From NCBI GenBank assembly GCA_964563975.1, contig CAZLZJ010000003.1:1-64000 (forward strand): a DNA stretch of 64,000 bases, written 5' to 3'. Numbering within the stretch: the stretch's first letter is position 1; each line of letters begins with the position of its first letter. The notes beneath the pieces are model-generated. The model did not search any database. It was not told where the DNA came from and saw nothing but the letters and a program-made list of their open reading frames with translations. Shown here one piece after another: positions 18,736 to 28,447 of this stretch. The position numbers and the translations under genes are program-made. The stretch comes from JAAYJR01 sp964563975. Lineage in GTDB: Bacteria; Bacteroidota; Bacteroidia; Bacteroidales; Prolixibacteraceae.

Positions 18736-20595
18736 TTACCTGATAAGCAAATTTTGATATCTTGACAACTCTTCCAGAATATTACTCCCGGTATGAATAA
18801 AATTTATAATACCTTTCTTTTCTAACTCAGAACGGCATTGCGGATTACCTGCAATCACTAAAATCTCATTTTCCAACAACTTGCCGGCCCGGGGCGCTGC
18901 TTTTGAATATTCTTCATCTGAACTGCATAAAATAATCATATCTGCACCTTGCACCCTGGCAGCTTTTATTCCATCCTCAACTGATTTAAACCCGTTATTA
19001 TCAACTATTTTAAAACCTGCAACAGCAAAAAAATTACTGCTAAACCGGGCGCGTGCCATTCGTAGCACAGGATCGCCCACCGGAAGAATGAAAATAACAG
19101 GCCGCTCATTTTCAATAGAATAAACATCGGTTTTATGCCTGAGTTCCTCAAAAAGCCCGGCATACCGAAATAGCTTCAATCTTTTTATCTCCACCTCCTC
19201 CCGCAAACCGGGGTCTGTTTTCAATAGTGATTTGACCGGTTTATCTGAAATATTCTCGCTTTTATCGGCATATTGGGTTACTCCCAATATATTATCCTTC
19301 CTTAGTGAATATTTTTTTATCCGTTCCTTCACTGAAAAATCAATTTCCGACTGGATAAATCCTTTTTTTAAAGATTCTAAAAAGCCTCCTTCTTCCTCTA
19401 CCTTCAAAAAAATATCCCATGCAGCTTCTGCTATTGATGCTGTAAGACTCTCTATATAATATGACCCGCCTCCCGGATCTGCCACTTTATCAAAACAGGC
19501 CTCTTCTCTTAACAGTAATTGCTGATTACGGGCAATTCGTTCAGAAAACTCACAGGGCACACCCGTAACAACATCATAAGGATGAACGGTAATTGAACAT
19601 GTTCCTCCCAAAGCAGCCGACATAGCTTCAGTCTGGGTCCTCAGCATATTGACCCAGGGATCATAAATAGTTTTATTTATCAAATTTGTAACACTGTGGG
19701 TTATCAGTTTTGCAGAATTTTTATCTTTATTACCAAATGATGAAACTATTTCAGCCCAAAGGATCCGCGCTGCTCTCAGCTTGGCAATTTCGGGAAAATA
19801 ACTCCCTCCGATACCAAAATTAAATTTTAATTTACCTGCAATGTCATCAGCTTTAAATCCTTTATCTGTAAAAAATATCAGATACTCAACACCCTGTGCC
19901 AATGAAAAGGCTATCTCCTGTACAATGGTAGCACCGCTGTTTGCATAAGAGGTTCCGTCAACAGTTATTACTTTGAAATGTGGCAAATCGGAAATATTAC
20001 TTATAACGTCAGCCAACTCCTCAATTGCAGTATAATTAATTTTGCCATTTAATAAAAATGAACCAAGAGGATCTGCTGATATTGATCCTCGAATTAAATT
20101 TTTTTCATATTGCCGCCCCGACAAATAATCTCTGAAAACCAAAGCATATTTACACTTTTCAGGAGGAGATATTAAATTAATTTCCAAATCTGTAAGGCAT
20201 ATATCCTTCAATAGCTCAGTTAAACTACTTTCTGTAATCAATTTATCGGATTGAAATTTAAATCCTATTGAATCAACCCCTCTGTTTAACAACTCTTTGG
20301 CTTTAGCATTAGCGGTTAATATTGAATCTGCAACAATATCCTGCCGTATTAACCATCTGTTCCCATTTTTATTTATCCCGCGCAAAAAAGGATACTCTCC
20401 CGGCATACTATTTAAAAAGGCCAGCCCCCTGATATTTTCTCTCCTGTAATAGGGTAATACTTTAAATCCGTCATATGTATTCCAAATTAATGACCTGTTA
20501 TAATCCCGCCCTTTCAAATCATTCATTATGACCTCTTCCCACTCCTTGGCAGAAACTGATTTAAAATTGTTAAAAAGCTTTTCCTCTTCAGCCAT
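18736..20595 (-). CDS. mutA: Methylmalonyl-CoA mutase, small subunit
   Basis: A 619-residue paralogue of the large subunit that forms the heterodimer but does not bind cobalamin. The barrel region aligns with the large subunit (for example PYDVVTGVPCEFSERIARNQQLLL and DPGGGSYYIESLT). In the C-terminal domain the DGHDRG motif is replaced by VGDPVLRMARA, which confirms the non-catalytic role. It is the first gene of the operon and begins with MAEEEKLFNNFKS. The upstream gap of about 200 bp shared with a divergent orphan gene is the only place for the promoter. I saw no cobalamin riboswitch there. Confidence 0.95.
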   Translation of the reverse strand: MAEEEKLFNNFKSVSAKEWEEVIMNDLKGRDYNRSLIWNTYDGFKVLPYYRRENIRGLAFLNSMPGEYPFLRGINKNGNRWLIRQDIVADSILTANAKAKELLNRGVDSIGFKFQSDKLITESSLTELLKDICLTDLEINLISPPEKCKYALVFRDYLSGRQYEKNLIRGSISADPLGSFLLNGKINYTAIEELADVISNISDLPHFKVITVDGTSYANSGATIVQEIAFSLAQGVEYLIFFTDKGFKADDIAGKLKFNFGIGGSYFPEIAKLRAARILWAEIVSSFGNKDKNSAKLITHSVTNLINKTIYDPWVNMLRTQTEAMSAALGGTCSITVHPYDVVTGVPCEFSERIARNQQLLLREEACFDKVADPGGGSYYIESLTASIAEAAWDIFLKVEEEGGFLESLKKGFIQSEIDFSVKERIKKYSLRKDNILGVTQYADKSENISDKPVKSLLKTDPGLREEVEIKRLKLFRYAGLFEELRHKTDVYSIENERPVIFILPVGDPVLRMARARFSSNFFAVAGFKIVDNNGFKSVEDGIKAARVQGADMIILCSSDEEYSKAAPRAGKLLENEILVIAGNPQCRSELEKKGIINFIHTGSNILEELSRYQNLLIR

Positions 20596-20801
20596 ATTTT
20601 AATTAATTTATGAATGGAATTGTAAAAATAATTGATTTAAATGATTGATCTGTTATTAGTTGAATTTTTTTCTTTTTTGCAGTTTATCAGCCGTTTAACC
20701 ATTACTAAGTATTCTTCATCATAATTTAACCGGGAATGCCATCAACTCACCTCTTCCTAAGTTTCAGATTTATTTCATAACTTGCATCTTTAAAAAAATT
20801 G

Positions 20802-21302
20802 ATGAGCAAGCTCAAGTGGACAAAAAATATTACAGGAAGCAGGTTGGACATATGGAAAGATGATGAATTGGCAGGTACAATTCGTTGGGAAGGTCTGCTT
20901 AATAAAAGTGCCAGGGCAATCCTTTTCGGAAAGTTATTTATTTTAAGGCGTGAGCTTATTTTTTCAAAAGTTGAAATCTATGATTCCGATGGGCAATCAT
21001 TATTGGGAACAGTAACCATCAACCCATTCACTACCCGTCAGGATATTGTAATTAATGGCAAACGTTTTGAGCTTGAAATTCACAACTTATGGCAATCCCG
21101 CTGGTCCTGGAAATTTAACGGAGCAGAAATAATCTCCTTTTCTGCTAACCCGGCTATCACAAAAGATAGCGGATCTATTGATATGTGCACCACATGTAAT
21201 AATGAAGTGGATATATTAATCCTGCTGGGACTTGTTGTCCGTAATCAGTTTATCACTTTTCTGCTGATCCTTATTTTAATAATTTTATTAATTATACTGT
21301 AG
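20802..21302 (+). CDS. Orphan protein with C-terminal membrane tail
   Basis: A 166-residue protein I do not recognise. The ATG at 20802 is preferred to the TTG one codon earlier. Residues 1-115 look like an all-beta domain with repeated W/G patterns (LDIWKDDELAGTIRWEG, LLGTVTINPF, LWQSRWSWKFNG), reminiscent of the LURP1/tubby-like fold, though that is only an impression. A CTTC pair (MCTTCNN) follows, then two hydrophobic stretches, the last being a pure Leu/Ile tail (FLLILILIILLIIL) with no residues beyond. It may therefore be tail-anchored with the beta domain in the cytosol. It is divergent from mutA and convergent with metG. Confidence 0.7.
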   Translation: MSKLKWTKNITGSRLDIWKDDELAGTIRWEGLLNKSARAILFGKLFILRRELIFSKVEIYDSDGQSLLGTVTINPFTTRQDIVINGKRFELEIHNLWQSRWSWKFNGAEIISFSANPAITKDSGSIDMCTTCNNEVDILILLGLVVRNQFITFLLILILIILLIIL

Positions 21303-21350
21303 CCATTCCCGCAACACCTTTTTGCCGCCTTAAATAAAAAATCACCTCAA

Positions 21351-23384
21351 CTATTTTATTTCAGCTCCATTATCAACTTTCTGATCCGGAGCAACTATGG
21401 AAAGTGTTCCATCAGGATTTTCAGCACATAAGATCATTCCTTTTGATTCAATGCCCTTAAGTTTCTTAGGTTCGAGATTAATAAGTACTGATACCTGCTT
21501 GCCGATTAACTCTTCCGGTTTATAATATTCGGCAATTCCCGACACAACTGTTCTTTTATCAATTCCGGTATCAATCTTCAGCTTCAAAAGTTTTTTTGTT
21601 TTTGGAACTTTTTCTGCTTCCAATATTGTTCCTGCCCTTATATCCATCCTCCCAAAATCATCAAATCCGACACTCTCTTTTGCAGATTGCAGCAAGTTGT
21701 TTTTCAATTCATTTCCCTTTTTGGTACTCAATAATTTCTGTAACTGTTTTTCAATTACTTCATCTTCAATTTTTTCAAATAGTAATCCGGATTTTCTGAT
21801 TTTGTGCCCGGGCGATAATAAGTCATTTTCCCCAAATTTTTGCCACAATAATTTTTCAAAATTAAGGTAGCTTCTCAATTTTTCCATACTGTAAGGTAAA
21901 AATGGGTCAAGTGCAATTGTAAGGTTTGCAGTTACCTGAAGGCAGATATTTAATATCGTTTTAACTCTTTCAGTATCTTTTTTAAATTTTTGCCATGGCT
22001 CTTCATCTGCAAGATACTTATTCCCTAATCGTGCAAGATCCATTGCATTTTTTTGTGCTTCACGAAATCTGAAATTATCAAGACTCTTTTCAACTTCAGC
22101 CCGAATCCTGTTAATATCTGCAAGCACCTGCTCATCATAAGGTAAAAGCTCTGTTACAGGCGGAACTTCACCTTTAAAATATTTATGGGTAAGTACTAAT
22201 ACCCTATTGACAAAATTACCCAGCACAGCCACCAATTCATTATTGTTCCGGCTTTGGAAATCTTTCCATGTAAAATCATTATCCTTCGATTCAGGAGCAT
22301 TTGCAGTAAGGACATATTTCAACACATCTTCCTTTCCGGGGAGATCTTCAAGATATTCATGTAACCAAACTGCCCAGTTGCGGGAGGTGGATATTTTATC
22401 ATTTTCCAGATTAAGAAATTCATTGGCAGGAACATTGTCAGGCAATATAAATGAACTTTCAGCCTTTAGCATACTGGGAAATATGATACAATGAAAAACA
22501 ATATTGTCTTTCCCGATAAAATGTATTAATCTTGTCTCCGGATCTTTCCAATATTTTTCCCAGTCAGGAGTAAGCTCTTTAGTTGCAGAGATATAACCTA
22601 TAGGAGCATCGAACCAAACATAAAGAACTTTGCCGTCAGTACCCTCCAAGGGAACAGGAACACCCCAATCCAGGTCTCTTGTAACCGCCCTGGGTTGCAA
22701 TCCGCTATCAAGCCATGATTTACACTGCCCATACACATTGGGTCTCCACTCTTTATGATCTTCAAGTATCCATTTTTTCAACCACGGCTCATACTGATCA
22801 AGAGGCAGGTACCAATGTTTGGTCTCTTTTAAAAGAGGCTTATTCCCACTAATCACAGAGGTAGGGTTAATTAGCTCCGTCGGACTAAGCGATGTACCAC
22901 AGCTTTCACACTGATCGCCATAAGCCTTTTCGTGACCACACTTGGGGCAGGTTCCTGTAATATACCTGTCTGCAAGAAACTGTCCATTTTCCTGATCATA
23001 ATATTGCTCTGTCACCTTTTCTATAAACTTACCGTCGTTATACATTTTTATAAAAAAAGCTGATGCTGTTTCATGATGGACAGAAGATGTGGTACGTGAA
23101 TATATATCAAATGAAATGCCTAATTTTTGAAAAGAATCTTTTATTAAACTATGATATTTATCAACCACCTCCTTAGGTGTAATGCCTTCATTTTTAGCCT
23201 TTAATGTAATAGGCACACCATGTTCGTCCGATCCGCCAATCAGTAATACATCTTCTTTTTTGGAACGAAGATACCTGGCATAAATATCTGCCGGAATATA
23301 TACTCCCGCCAAATGGCCGATATGAAGAGGACCGTTTGCATATGGAAGTGCTGTGGTTATCAATGTACGTTTAAACCGGGTCAT
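21351..23384 (-). CDS. metG: Methionyl-tRNA synthetase
   Basis: Class I synthetase that charges methionine onto initiator and elongator tRNA. The HIGH motif is in GPLHIGHLAG near the N-terminus, the KMSKS equivalent is DKISTSRN, and a zinc knuckle of the CPKCG...CESCG type is present. The 677 residues include the C-terminal EMAP/Trbp111-like OB domain (DIRAGTILEAEKVPKTKKL), which dimerises the enzyme and binds the tRNA elbow. The start MTRFKRTLITTALPYANG is complete. It is monocistronic, divergent from the LD-carboxypeptidase gene. Confidence 0.98.
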   Translation of the reverse strand: MTRFKRTLITTALPYANGPLHIGHLAGVYIPADIYARYLRSKKEDVLLIGGSDEHGVPITLKAKNEGITPKEVVDKYHSLIKDSFQKLGISFDIYSRTTSSVHHETASAFFIKMYNDGKFIEKVTEQYYDQENGQFLADRYITGTCPKCGHEKAYGDQCESCGTSLSPTELINPTSVISGNKPLLKETKHWYLPLDQYEPWLKKWILEDHKEWRPNVYGQCKSWLDSGLQPRAVTRDLDWGVPVPLEGTDGKVLYVWFDAPIGYISATKELTPDWEKYWKDPETRLIHFIGKDNIVFHCIIFPSMLKAESSFILPDNVPANEFLNLENDKISTSRNWAVWLHEYLEDLPGKEDVLKYVLTANAPESKDNDFTWKDFQSRNNNELVAVLGNFVNRVLVLTHKYFKGEVPPVTELLPYDEQVLADINRIRAEVEKSLDNFRFREAQKNAMDLARLGNKYLADEEPWQKFKKDTERVKTILNICLQVTANLTIALDPFLPYSMEKLRSYLNFEKLLWQKFGENDLLSPGHKIRKSGLLFEKIEDEVIEKQLQKLLSTKKGNELKNNLLQSAKESVGFDDFGRMDIRAGTILEAEKVPKTKKLLKLKIDTGIDKRTVVSGIAEYYKPEELIGKQVSVLINLEPKKLKGIESKGMILCAENPDGTLSIVAPDQKVDNGAEIK

Positions 23385-23536
23385 ACTAAAAAATTCTTTA
23401 TAAATTGAAATAAATTAAATTAATTGCACAAAGATAGTTGAAATGTACAACATGATAAATAATCATTTGACATGCAAAGAAATAATTTTCGGAAAAATGG
23501 TAACATTTTTGTATCTTCCCATTAAAAGAAAATAAG

Positions 23537-24442
23537 ATGATTACACCTTCATATTTACAGCCCGGTGATAAAATAATTATTGTCTCTCCTGCAGGAAAGG
23601 TCAATGAAACATATATATTGCCGGCAGTTAAATGGTTAGAAGGCCGGGGTTATCGGATAGAATTAGGAGAAAATATTTTTGCAAGCCATTTTCAGTATGC
23701 GGGGACTGACTCTCAAAGATGCAGTGACATGCAAAAAGCCCTCGACGATAAAGATGCAAAAGCAATCATCTGCTCGAGGGGTGGCTATGGAACAGTAAGA
23801 ATAATAAACAAATTAGACTTTTCCACATTCATGAACCATCCAAAATGGATCATTGGGTTCAGCGACATAACTATTATGCATGCATGTCTTAATAACAGAA
23901 GGGTAGCAACCATTCACGGAGTAATGCCCAAATATTTTTTCGACATAAAGGGATCTCCAAATGAAAGCCTGATTACATTGATGAAAATATTAACAGGCGA
24001 AAAAGTATCTTATACAATCCGCGGCTCAGACTATAATCGGCCGGGGAAAATTTCTGCCGAGCTGACCGGAGGTAATTTATCTATTATATCAAGTATGTTT
24101 GGTACTTGTTGTGAACTTAACAGTGAAGGAAAGATCCTGTTTATAGAAGATGTTGATGAATTTTTATATCATGCCGACCGGATGATGTATCAGCTGAATA
24201 TGAGTGGCAAGCTTTCTAAACTGGCAGGATTGGTTATTGGCAATTTTACCGATATGAAAGATAACGAATCTCCTTTCGGAAAAACTATTCATGAAATTAT
24301 ATCAGAAGCTGCCGGCAATTATAATTACCCTGTTTGTTTCGGATTTCCCGCCGGACACGACGAAAAAAACTTAGCCCTTGTATTTGGCAAAAAATGGGAA
24401 ATTGACATTTCAAAAAAGAGAACAACCTTAACCCTCTTATAA
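23537..24442 (+). CDS. ldcA: LD-carboxypeptidase (peptidase family S66)
   Basis: Cleaves the terminal D-alanine from murein tetrapeptides during peptidoglycan recycling. The 301-residue length is normal. The family blocks are the N-terminal LQPGDKIIIVSPAGKV, the oxyanion region CSRGGYGTVRI, the nucleophilic Ser in GFSDITIMH, a Glu in FIEDVDEFLYHADRM and the C-terminal catalytic His in FPAGHDEKN. There is no signal peptide, so it acts in the cytosol. The yraN gene follows after 10 bp. Confidence 0.93.
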   Translation: MITPSYLQPGDKIIIVSPAGKVNETYILPAVKWLEGRGYRIELGENIFASHFQYAGTDSQRCSDMQKALDDKDAKAIICSRGGYGTVRIINKLDFSTFMNHPKWIIGFSDITIMHACLNNRRVATIHGVMPKYFFDIKGSPNESLITLMKILTGEKVSYTIRGSDYNRPGKISAELTGGNLSIISSMFGTCCELNSEGKILFIEDVDEFLYHADRMMYQLNMSGKLSKLAGLVIGNFTDMKDNESPFGKTIHEIISEAAGNYNYPVCFGFPAGHDEKNLALVFGKKWEIDISKKRTTLTLL

Positions 24443-24452
24443 CAAAAATCTT

Positions 24453-24815
24453 ATGCCTTCACTTCGTGAAAAGGGCTGTATAGCAGAACAATTAGCAAAA
24501 AACCATCTTCAAAAAAAAGGATGGCAAATTTTAAATACCAACTGGTATTATGGTCATCTTGAAATTGATATCATTGCCCGCGATAAAGATAAATTAGTCA
24601 TTGTTGAAGTAAAATCACGTAATGGGGTTCGTTTCAAAAACCCTGCCGATGCAATTAAAAATATAAAAATCAGAAGAATTATTGAAGCTGCCGATGCATA
24701 TATAATGGAAAATGAGTTAGACCTTGAAACCAGATTTGATTTAATTATTATTACCTTTTTTGGAAAGGACTTCGAACTTGAACATTATAAAAATGCTTTC
24801 TATCCAACAATGTAA
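24453..24815 (+). CDS. yraN: YraN family (UPF0102) nuclease-like protein
   Basis: A 120-residue protein of the UPF0102 family, which has a Holliday-junction-resolvase-like endonuclease fold of unproven function. The conserved N-terminus (REKGCIAEQLAKNHLQKKGW) and the nuclease-like block GHLEIDIIARDKDKLVIVEVK, with the D-ExK metal residues, are present. It probably forms an operon with ldcA. Confidence 0.93.
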   Translation: MPSLREKGCIAEQLAKNHLQKKGWQILNTNWYYGHLEIDIIARDKDKLVIVEVKSRNGVRFKNPADAIKNIKIRRIIEAADAYIMENELDLETRFDLIIITFFGKDFELEHYKNAFYPTM

Positions 24816-24918
24816 ATAAAAAAAGGCAATTTCTCATTTTAAAAAACTATCCTGCTCTCCTTTATGTAACTTTTTGTAATCTTTCAATTAAACAGTATCA
24901 TCAATATTAACCAATAAA

Positions 24919-24949
24919 TTGAATTCTAATTGGTTTTTTACTATTTTTG
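24919..24949 (+). promoter_or_regulatory. Promoter of the acyl-CoA ligase gene
   Basis: TTG at 24919-24921, 20 nt, then a perfect TATTTTTG at 24942-24949, followed by the ATG 22 bp downstream. It is the best match in this window to the Bacteroidota promoter consensus. Confidence 0.6.
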
Positions 24950-24971
24950 AACAAACGGTAAATTTTAAAAA

Positions 24972-26612
24972 ATGACAAAAATCGCACTATCAAAGCTTTA
25001 CACTGATGCATTCCAAAAAAACTGGAATAGTGTAGCTTTTTCAGATTATCAGGGGGCTGATTATACTTTCAGCGAAATTGCCAAAAATATTAAATCGTTA
25101 CATCTGTTTTATCAGCTGGAAGGGTTGAAAAAGGGAGATAAAATTGCAGTCCTTGGCCGTAACTCCGCCAATTGGGGAACTGTTTTTCTTTCAGCTCTTT
25201 CTGCAGGTATCATTATTGTTCCCATTTTGCCTGATTTTAACGAAACAAATACTAATCATATTATTAATCACTCTGAAGCCAAGCTGATTATCGGAGCAAA
25301 ATCACTGTTAAATAAAATTGATTTTGAAAATGATGAAAATCTCAGAACCGTATTGATCCTTGAAGATTTTTCCCTTTATGCTTCTAAGGATGAAAACACA
25401 AGTTACAGACTAAATGATGCCTTTCAGTATTATAAAGATAATAAACTGGAGAAAGAAAATTTCATATTTGAAAAGCAGGATAGTGAAGAGACATCCATTT
25501 TGTCGTACACCTCCGGAACTTCAGGTTTTACAAAAGGTGTTATGATCCCTGAAAGGAGCTTGGTTTCCAACATCATTTTTGCTCAGGACCATATGCCCTT
25601 ACAACCCGGGCATAAGGTTGTCTCTTTTTTGCCTATGGCCCATGTTTACGGTTTGCTGTTTGAATTTCTTTTTCCTGTTACTCTTGGTTGCCATATCACA
25701 TTTCTCAGTAAGATGCCTTCTCCTGCTGTTATCACCAAAGTCTTTGGAGAGATAAAGCCGCATCTGATTCTTTCCGTGCCCTTAATTATTGAAAAAATTT
25801 ATAAGAAACGTATCCTGCCTACCATTGAGAAGCCACATATGAAATTCCTGTTAAGGATACCCGGGATCTCCTCAATCATTTTGAAAAAAATCAAAGAAAA
25901 ACTTTCAGACACCTTTGGCGGCCGCTTCTTTGAACTGGTGATTGGTGGAGCACCAATGAGCGCGGATGTGGAAAAATTTTTCAGGAAAATTAAATTCCCT
26001 TTTTCAATTGGTTACGGAATGACAGAATGTGGTCCTCTGATAAGCTATGAAGCATGGGATAAAACCCTTGAAGGGTCTGCAGGGAAGCTGGTAGATCGGA
26101 TGGAGGTGAGAATAGACTCAAGCGACCCGTATAAAATTGTTGGAGAGATACAGGTAAAGGGCGAAAATGTAATGACCGGTTATTATAAAAATGAAGTGAT
26201 CACTAAAGAGTCTTTTACTGAAGACGGATGGTTAAAAACAGGAGACTTAGGTATTCTTGATAAAAATAATTTCATCTTCATCAAGGGCAGATCAAAAAAT
26301 ATGATCCTTGGACCCTCAGGCCAGAATATTTACCCCGAAGAAATTGAAGCAAGGATTTCTAACCAGCATTATGTGGCTGAATGTGTTATTACCAGCAAAC
26401 AAGATAAGTTAATAGCAATGGTTTATCCTGATTTTGAAGCAATGGAAGCAGATAAGGTAACACTTGAAGACCTGCCCGGAATCATGGAAGACAACAGAAA
26501 AAAGCTTAATGCCGAACTACCAAAGTATGAGCAGGTTTCTTCATTCGAGCTGGTTACTGAAGAGTTTGAAAAAACGCCTAAAAAAAATATTAAGAGATTT
26601 AAATATATATAA
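24972..26612 (+). CDS. AMP-dependent long-chain acyl-CoA synthetase/ligase
   Basis: Adenylate-forming enzyme of 546 residues that activates a carboxylic acid, most likely a fatty acid, as acyl-AMP and then as a thioester. Core motifs are present: the P-loop-like LSYTSGTSGFTKGVM, the YGMTECGPL block, DGWLKTGDLG and the C-terminal KTPKKNIKRF with the catalytic Lys. The acyl substrate cannot be read. A stand-alone acyl carrier protein is encoded 16 kb away, so acyl-ACP ligase activity is conceivable, but nothing links them. The next gene begins 20 bp after its stop. Confidence 0.9.
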   Translation: MTKIALSKLYTDAFQKNWNSVAFSDYQGADYTFSEIAKNIKSLHLFYQLEGLKKGDKIAVLGRNSANWGTVFLSALSAGIIIVPILPDFNETNTNHIINHSEAKLIIGAKSLLNKIDFENDENLRTVLILEDFSLYASKDENTSYRLNDAFQYYKDNKLEKENFIFEKQDSEETSILSYTSGTSGFTKGVMIPERSLVSNIIFAQDHMPLQPGHKVVSFLPMAHVYGLLFEFLFPVTLGCHITFLSKMPSPAVITKVFGEIKPHLILSVPLIIEKIYKKRILPTIEKPHMKFLLRIPGISSIILKKIKEKLSDTFGGRFFELVIGGAPMSADVEKFFRKIKFPFSIGYGMTECGPLISYEAWDKTLEGSAGKLVDRMEVRIDSSDPYKIVGEIQVKGENVMTGYYKNEVITKESFTEDGWLKTGDLGILDKNNFIFIKGRSKNMILGPSGQNIYPEEIEARISNQHYVAECVITSKQDKLIAMVYPDFEAMEADKVTLEDLPGIMEDNRKKLNAELPKYEQVSSFELVTEEFEKTPKKNIKRFKYI

Positions 26613-26631
26613 TAAATTCAAAAAAAATGAA

Positions 26632-27546
26632 ATGAAAACTTCAAACAGAAGAGAATTTGTTAGAAATTCCCTTGCAATAACAGGGGGACTGCTATTATCG
26701 CCTGCAATGTTTAACTGCACAGCAGGAGGTTCCCGATTTAAAATTTCACTTGCTGAATGGTCATTTCATAAAACGCTTTTTTCAAATAAAATGACAAATC
26801 TTCAATTTCCGGTTGCAGCCAGGGAGCTGGATATTGACGGAGTGGAATTTGTCAACCAGTTCTTTAAGGATAAAGCAAAAGATGAAAAATATCTTGCTGA
26901 ACTTAAAAAAATATGTGCAGGAGAAAATGTAGAGTGTGTACTTATAATGTGCGATGCTGAAGGGATGGTAGGCCATCCTGAAAATTCAGAACGGTTAAAA
27001 ACTGTTGAAAATCATAAAAAATGGGTTGATGCTGCAGCATTTCTTGGTTGTCATTCTATCAGAGTAAATGCTGCCAGCCGGGGAAGTTATGAAGAACAAA
27101 AAAAACTTGCCGCCGACGGATTGAGAAAAATTTGTGAATATGGCGATACAAAAAACATAAATGTAATTGTAGAGAATCATGGCGGCATATCCAGTAACGG
27201 CGAATGGCTTGCAGAAGTAATCAGACTTACCGGCCATAAGCGAGCCGGAACATTACCCGATTTCGGCAATTTTATAATTAACAGAGAAACAGGTGAAGAG
27301 TTTGACAGATACAGGGGAGTTGAATTACTAATGCCTTATGCCAAAGGAGTTAGCGCTAAATCAAATGATTTCGACAACGAGGGCAATGAGATACACTCAG
27401 ACTATTATCGTCTTATGAAAATTGTTTATGATTCCGGCTACAAAGGGTGGATTGGCATAGAGTATGAAGGGAATGAGTTATCTGAAAGAGATGGTATTAT
27501 AGCAACAAAAAAATTATTGGAAAAAGTATTTGAAACATTGGGATAA
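26632..27546 (+). CDS. Secreted sugar phosphate isomerase/epimerase-like TIM barrel
   Basis: About 304 residues of the xylose isomerase-like TIM-barrel superfamily (AP endonuclease 2 family). The reading frame is open further upstream, into the acyl-CoA ligase gene, but the ATG at 26632 is chosen because it gives a signal sequence: MKTSNRREFVRNSLAITGG has a Tat-like RRxF element, and the hydrophobic segment ends at a possible lipobox (AMFNC). Barrel blocks include DGVEFVNQF, INVIVENHGG (metal Glu and His), GTLPDFGNF, and WIGIEYEGN with a metal Glu. A periplasmic or lipid-anchored sugar-modifying role is inferred. The stop touches the stop of the convergent gene. Confidence 0.82.
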   Translation: MKTSNRREFVRNSLAITGGLLLSPAMFNCTAGGSRFKISLAEWSFHKTLFSNKMTNLQFPVAARELDIDGVEFVNQFFKDKAKDEKYLAELKKICAGENVECVLIMCDAEGMVGHPENSERLKTVENHKKWVDAAAFLGCHSIRVNAASRGSYEEQKKLAADGLRKICEYGDTKNINVIVENHGGISSNGEWLAEVIRLTGHKRAGTLPDFGNFIINRETGEEFDRYRGVELLMPYAKGVSAKSNDFDNEGNEIHSDYYRLMKIVYDSGYKGWIGIEYEGNELSERDGIIATKKLLEKVFETLG

Positions 27547-28437
27547 TCATCGCCTGAATGGATTAAGTCGTTTTCTTTTCCAAAATTGTGATCTGTTGAT
27601 TTTTCTGCTTTTTGTGAAATTACTCCTGTGCAGCTTTCTGTCGGGAATATCAGAATATATAAGTCCGATACTGATTTGTGATGTTAACGCCCAACATGAA
27701 GCGGGTCTGAAACTCTCTTTTCCGTCTATATTTATATAGTCGTAATTGGGAACTCCGTTTACAAGGTCTGAATTGATCATTGATGCTGTACCGTCAATAT
27801 AAATATCAAATTTATCTGACAATTTAAAGGTACTTCCCAGCCCGGCTCCGCCACTAAATGCAGTCTGTTTTGGATGATCGCTGTTACGCGTGCCCTTAGC
27901 ATAAAGAGCACCGATATTATATTTAACACTATAAAAAGGATCCCTGAAAGTAAAGTCGGATCCTACAAAAGCTACCCCGCCAAATCCTTTAAGAAAAAGA
28001 TTAATCTCATTGCTGACAGGTAAAAAGTACCATCGGGCGGTTCCTGACACAGACAAAATATTTGTATTGTAAATCAAAGCTTCAACAGGATAAGAATAAC
28101 TGTCGGGCAAAGGGTTAAACCGTGTAAGAAAAAAATTGTATAAAGGAGCCTTTTCTGTTTGCCCGTAAAGATTCATATAATCAAACTCCACTCCAATTTC
28201 AAAATCGGAGGAAAACGGAGCTATTATTTCTGCTTCGGCCCCTACCTTAAACAGAGGAGTAAAACCACTGCTTCCGGGATGATCCGGTAAATTAATCCCT
28301 GCATATTTTTTTTCTGCCCTTCCCGGTTCGGTTATAAAAAAAGAGGAATTTGCTCCTATCCTGTATCTGAATATCTGTGATGAAGCTAATTTAAAAAACA
28401 TCAAAAAAATAGCGGTTATTATAAAAAAGCGATACAT
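27547..28437 (-). CDS. Outer-membrane beta-barrel protein with a basic C-terminal tail
   Basis: A 296-residue protein with a signal peptide (MYRFFIITAIFLMFFKLASS) and alternating hydrophobic/aromatic strands typical of small Bacteroidota outer-membrane barrels (GVEFDYMNLYGQ, GAGLGSTFKLSDKFDIYIDG, TSQISIGLIYS). The barrel seems to end around residue 265. The remaining 30 residues are rich in Lys and Arg (KSRKINRSQFWKRKRLNPFRR), which is unusual because such barrels normally end in an aromatic strand. Its stop adjoins the stop of the convergent gene. It is the last gene of the large minus-strand cluster, 10 bp after the U32 gene, and could be functionally unrelated to the exporter. Confidence 0.72.
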   Translation of the reverse strand: MYRFFIITAIFLMFFKLASSQIFRYRIGANSSFFITEPGRAEKKYAGINLPDHPGSSGFTPLFKVGAEAEIIAPFSSDFEIGVEFDYMNLYGQTEKAPLYNFFLTRFNPLPDSYSYPVEALIYNTNILSVSGTARWYFLPVSNEINLFLKGFGGVAFVGSDFTFRDPFYSVKYNIGALYAKGTRNSDHPKQTAFSGGAGLGSTFKLSDKFDIYIDGTASMINSDLVNGVPNYDYINIDGKESFRPASCWALTSQISIGLIYSDIPDRKLHRSNFTKSRKINRSQFWKRKRLNPFRR

Positions 28438-28447
28438 TAAAAAATAT

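Noticed and set aside
20596..20801. Cobalamin riboswitch upstream of methylmalonyl-CoA mutase
   Set aside because: The spacer is short and lacks a recognisable B12-box sequence.
26464..26631. N-terminal extension of the TIM-barrel gene into the acyl-CoA ligase gene
   Set aside because: The extension is out-of-frame translation of the ligase; the ATG at 26632 begins a proper signal sequence.
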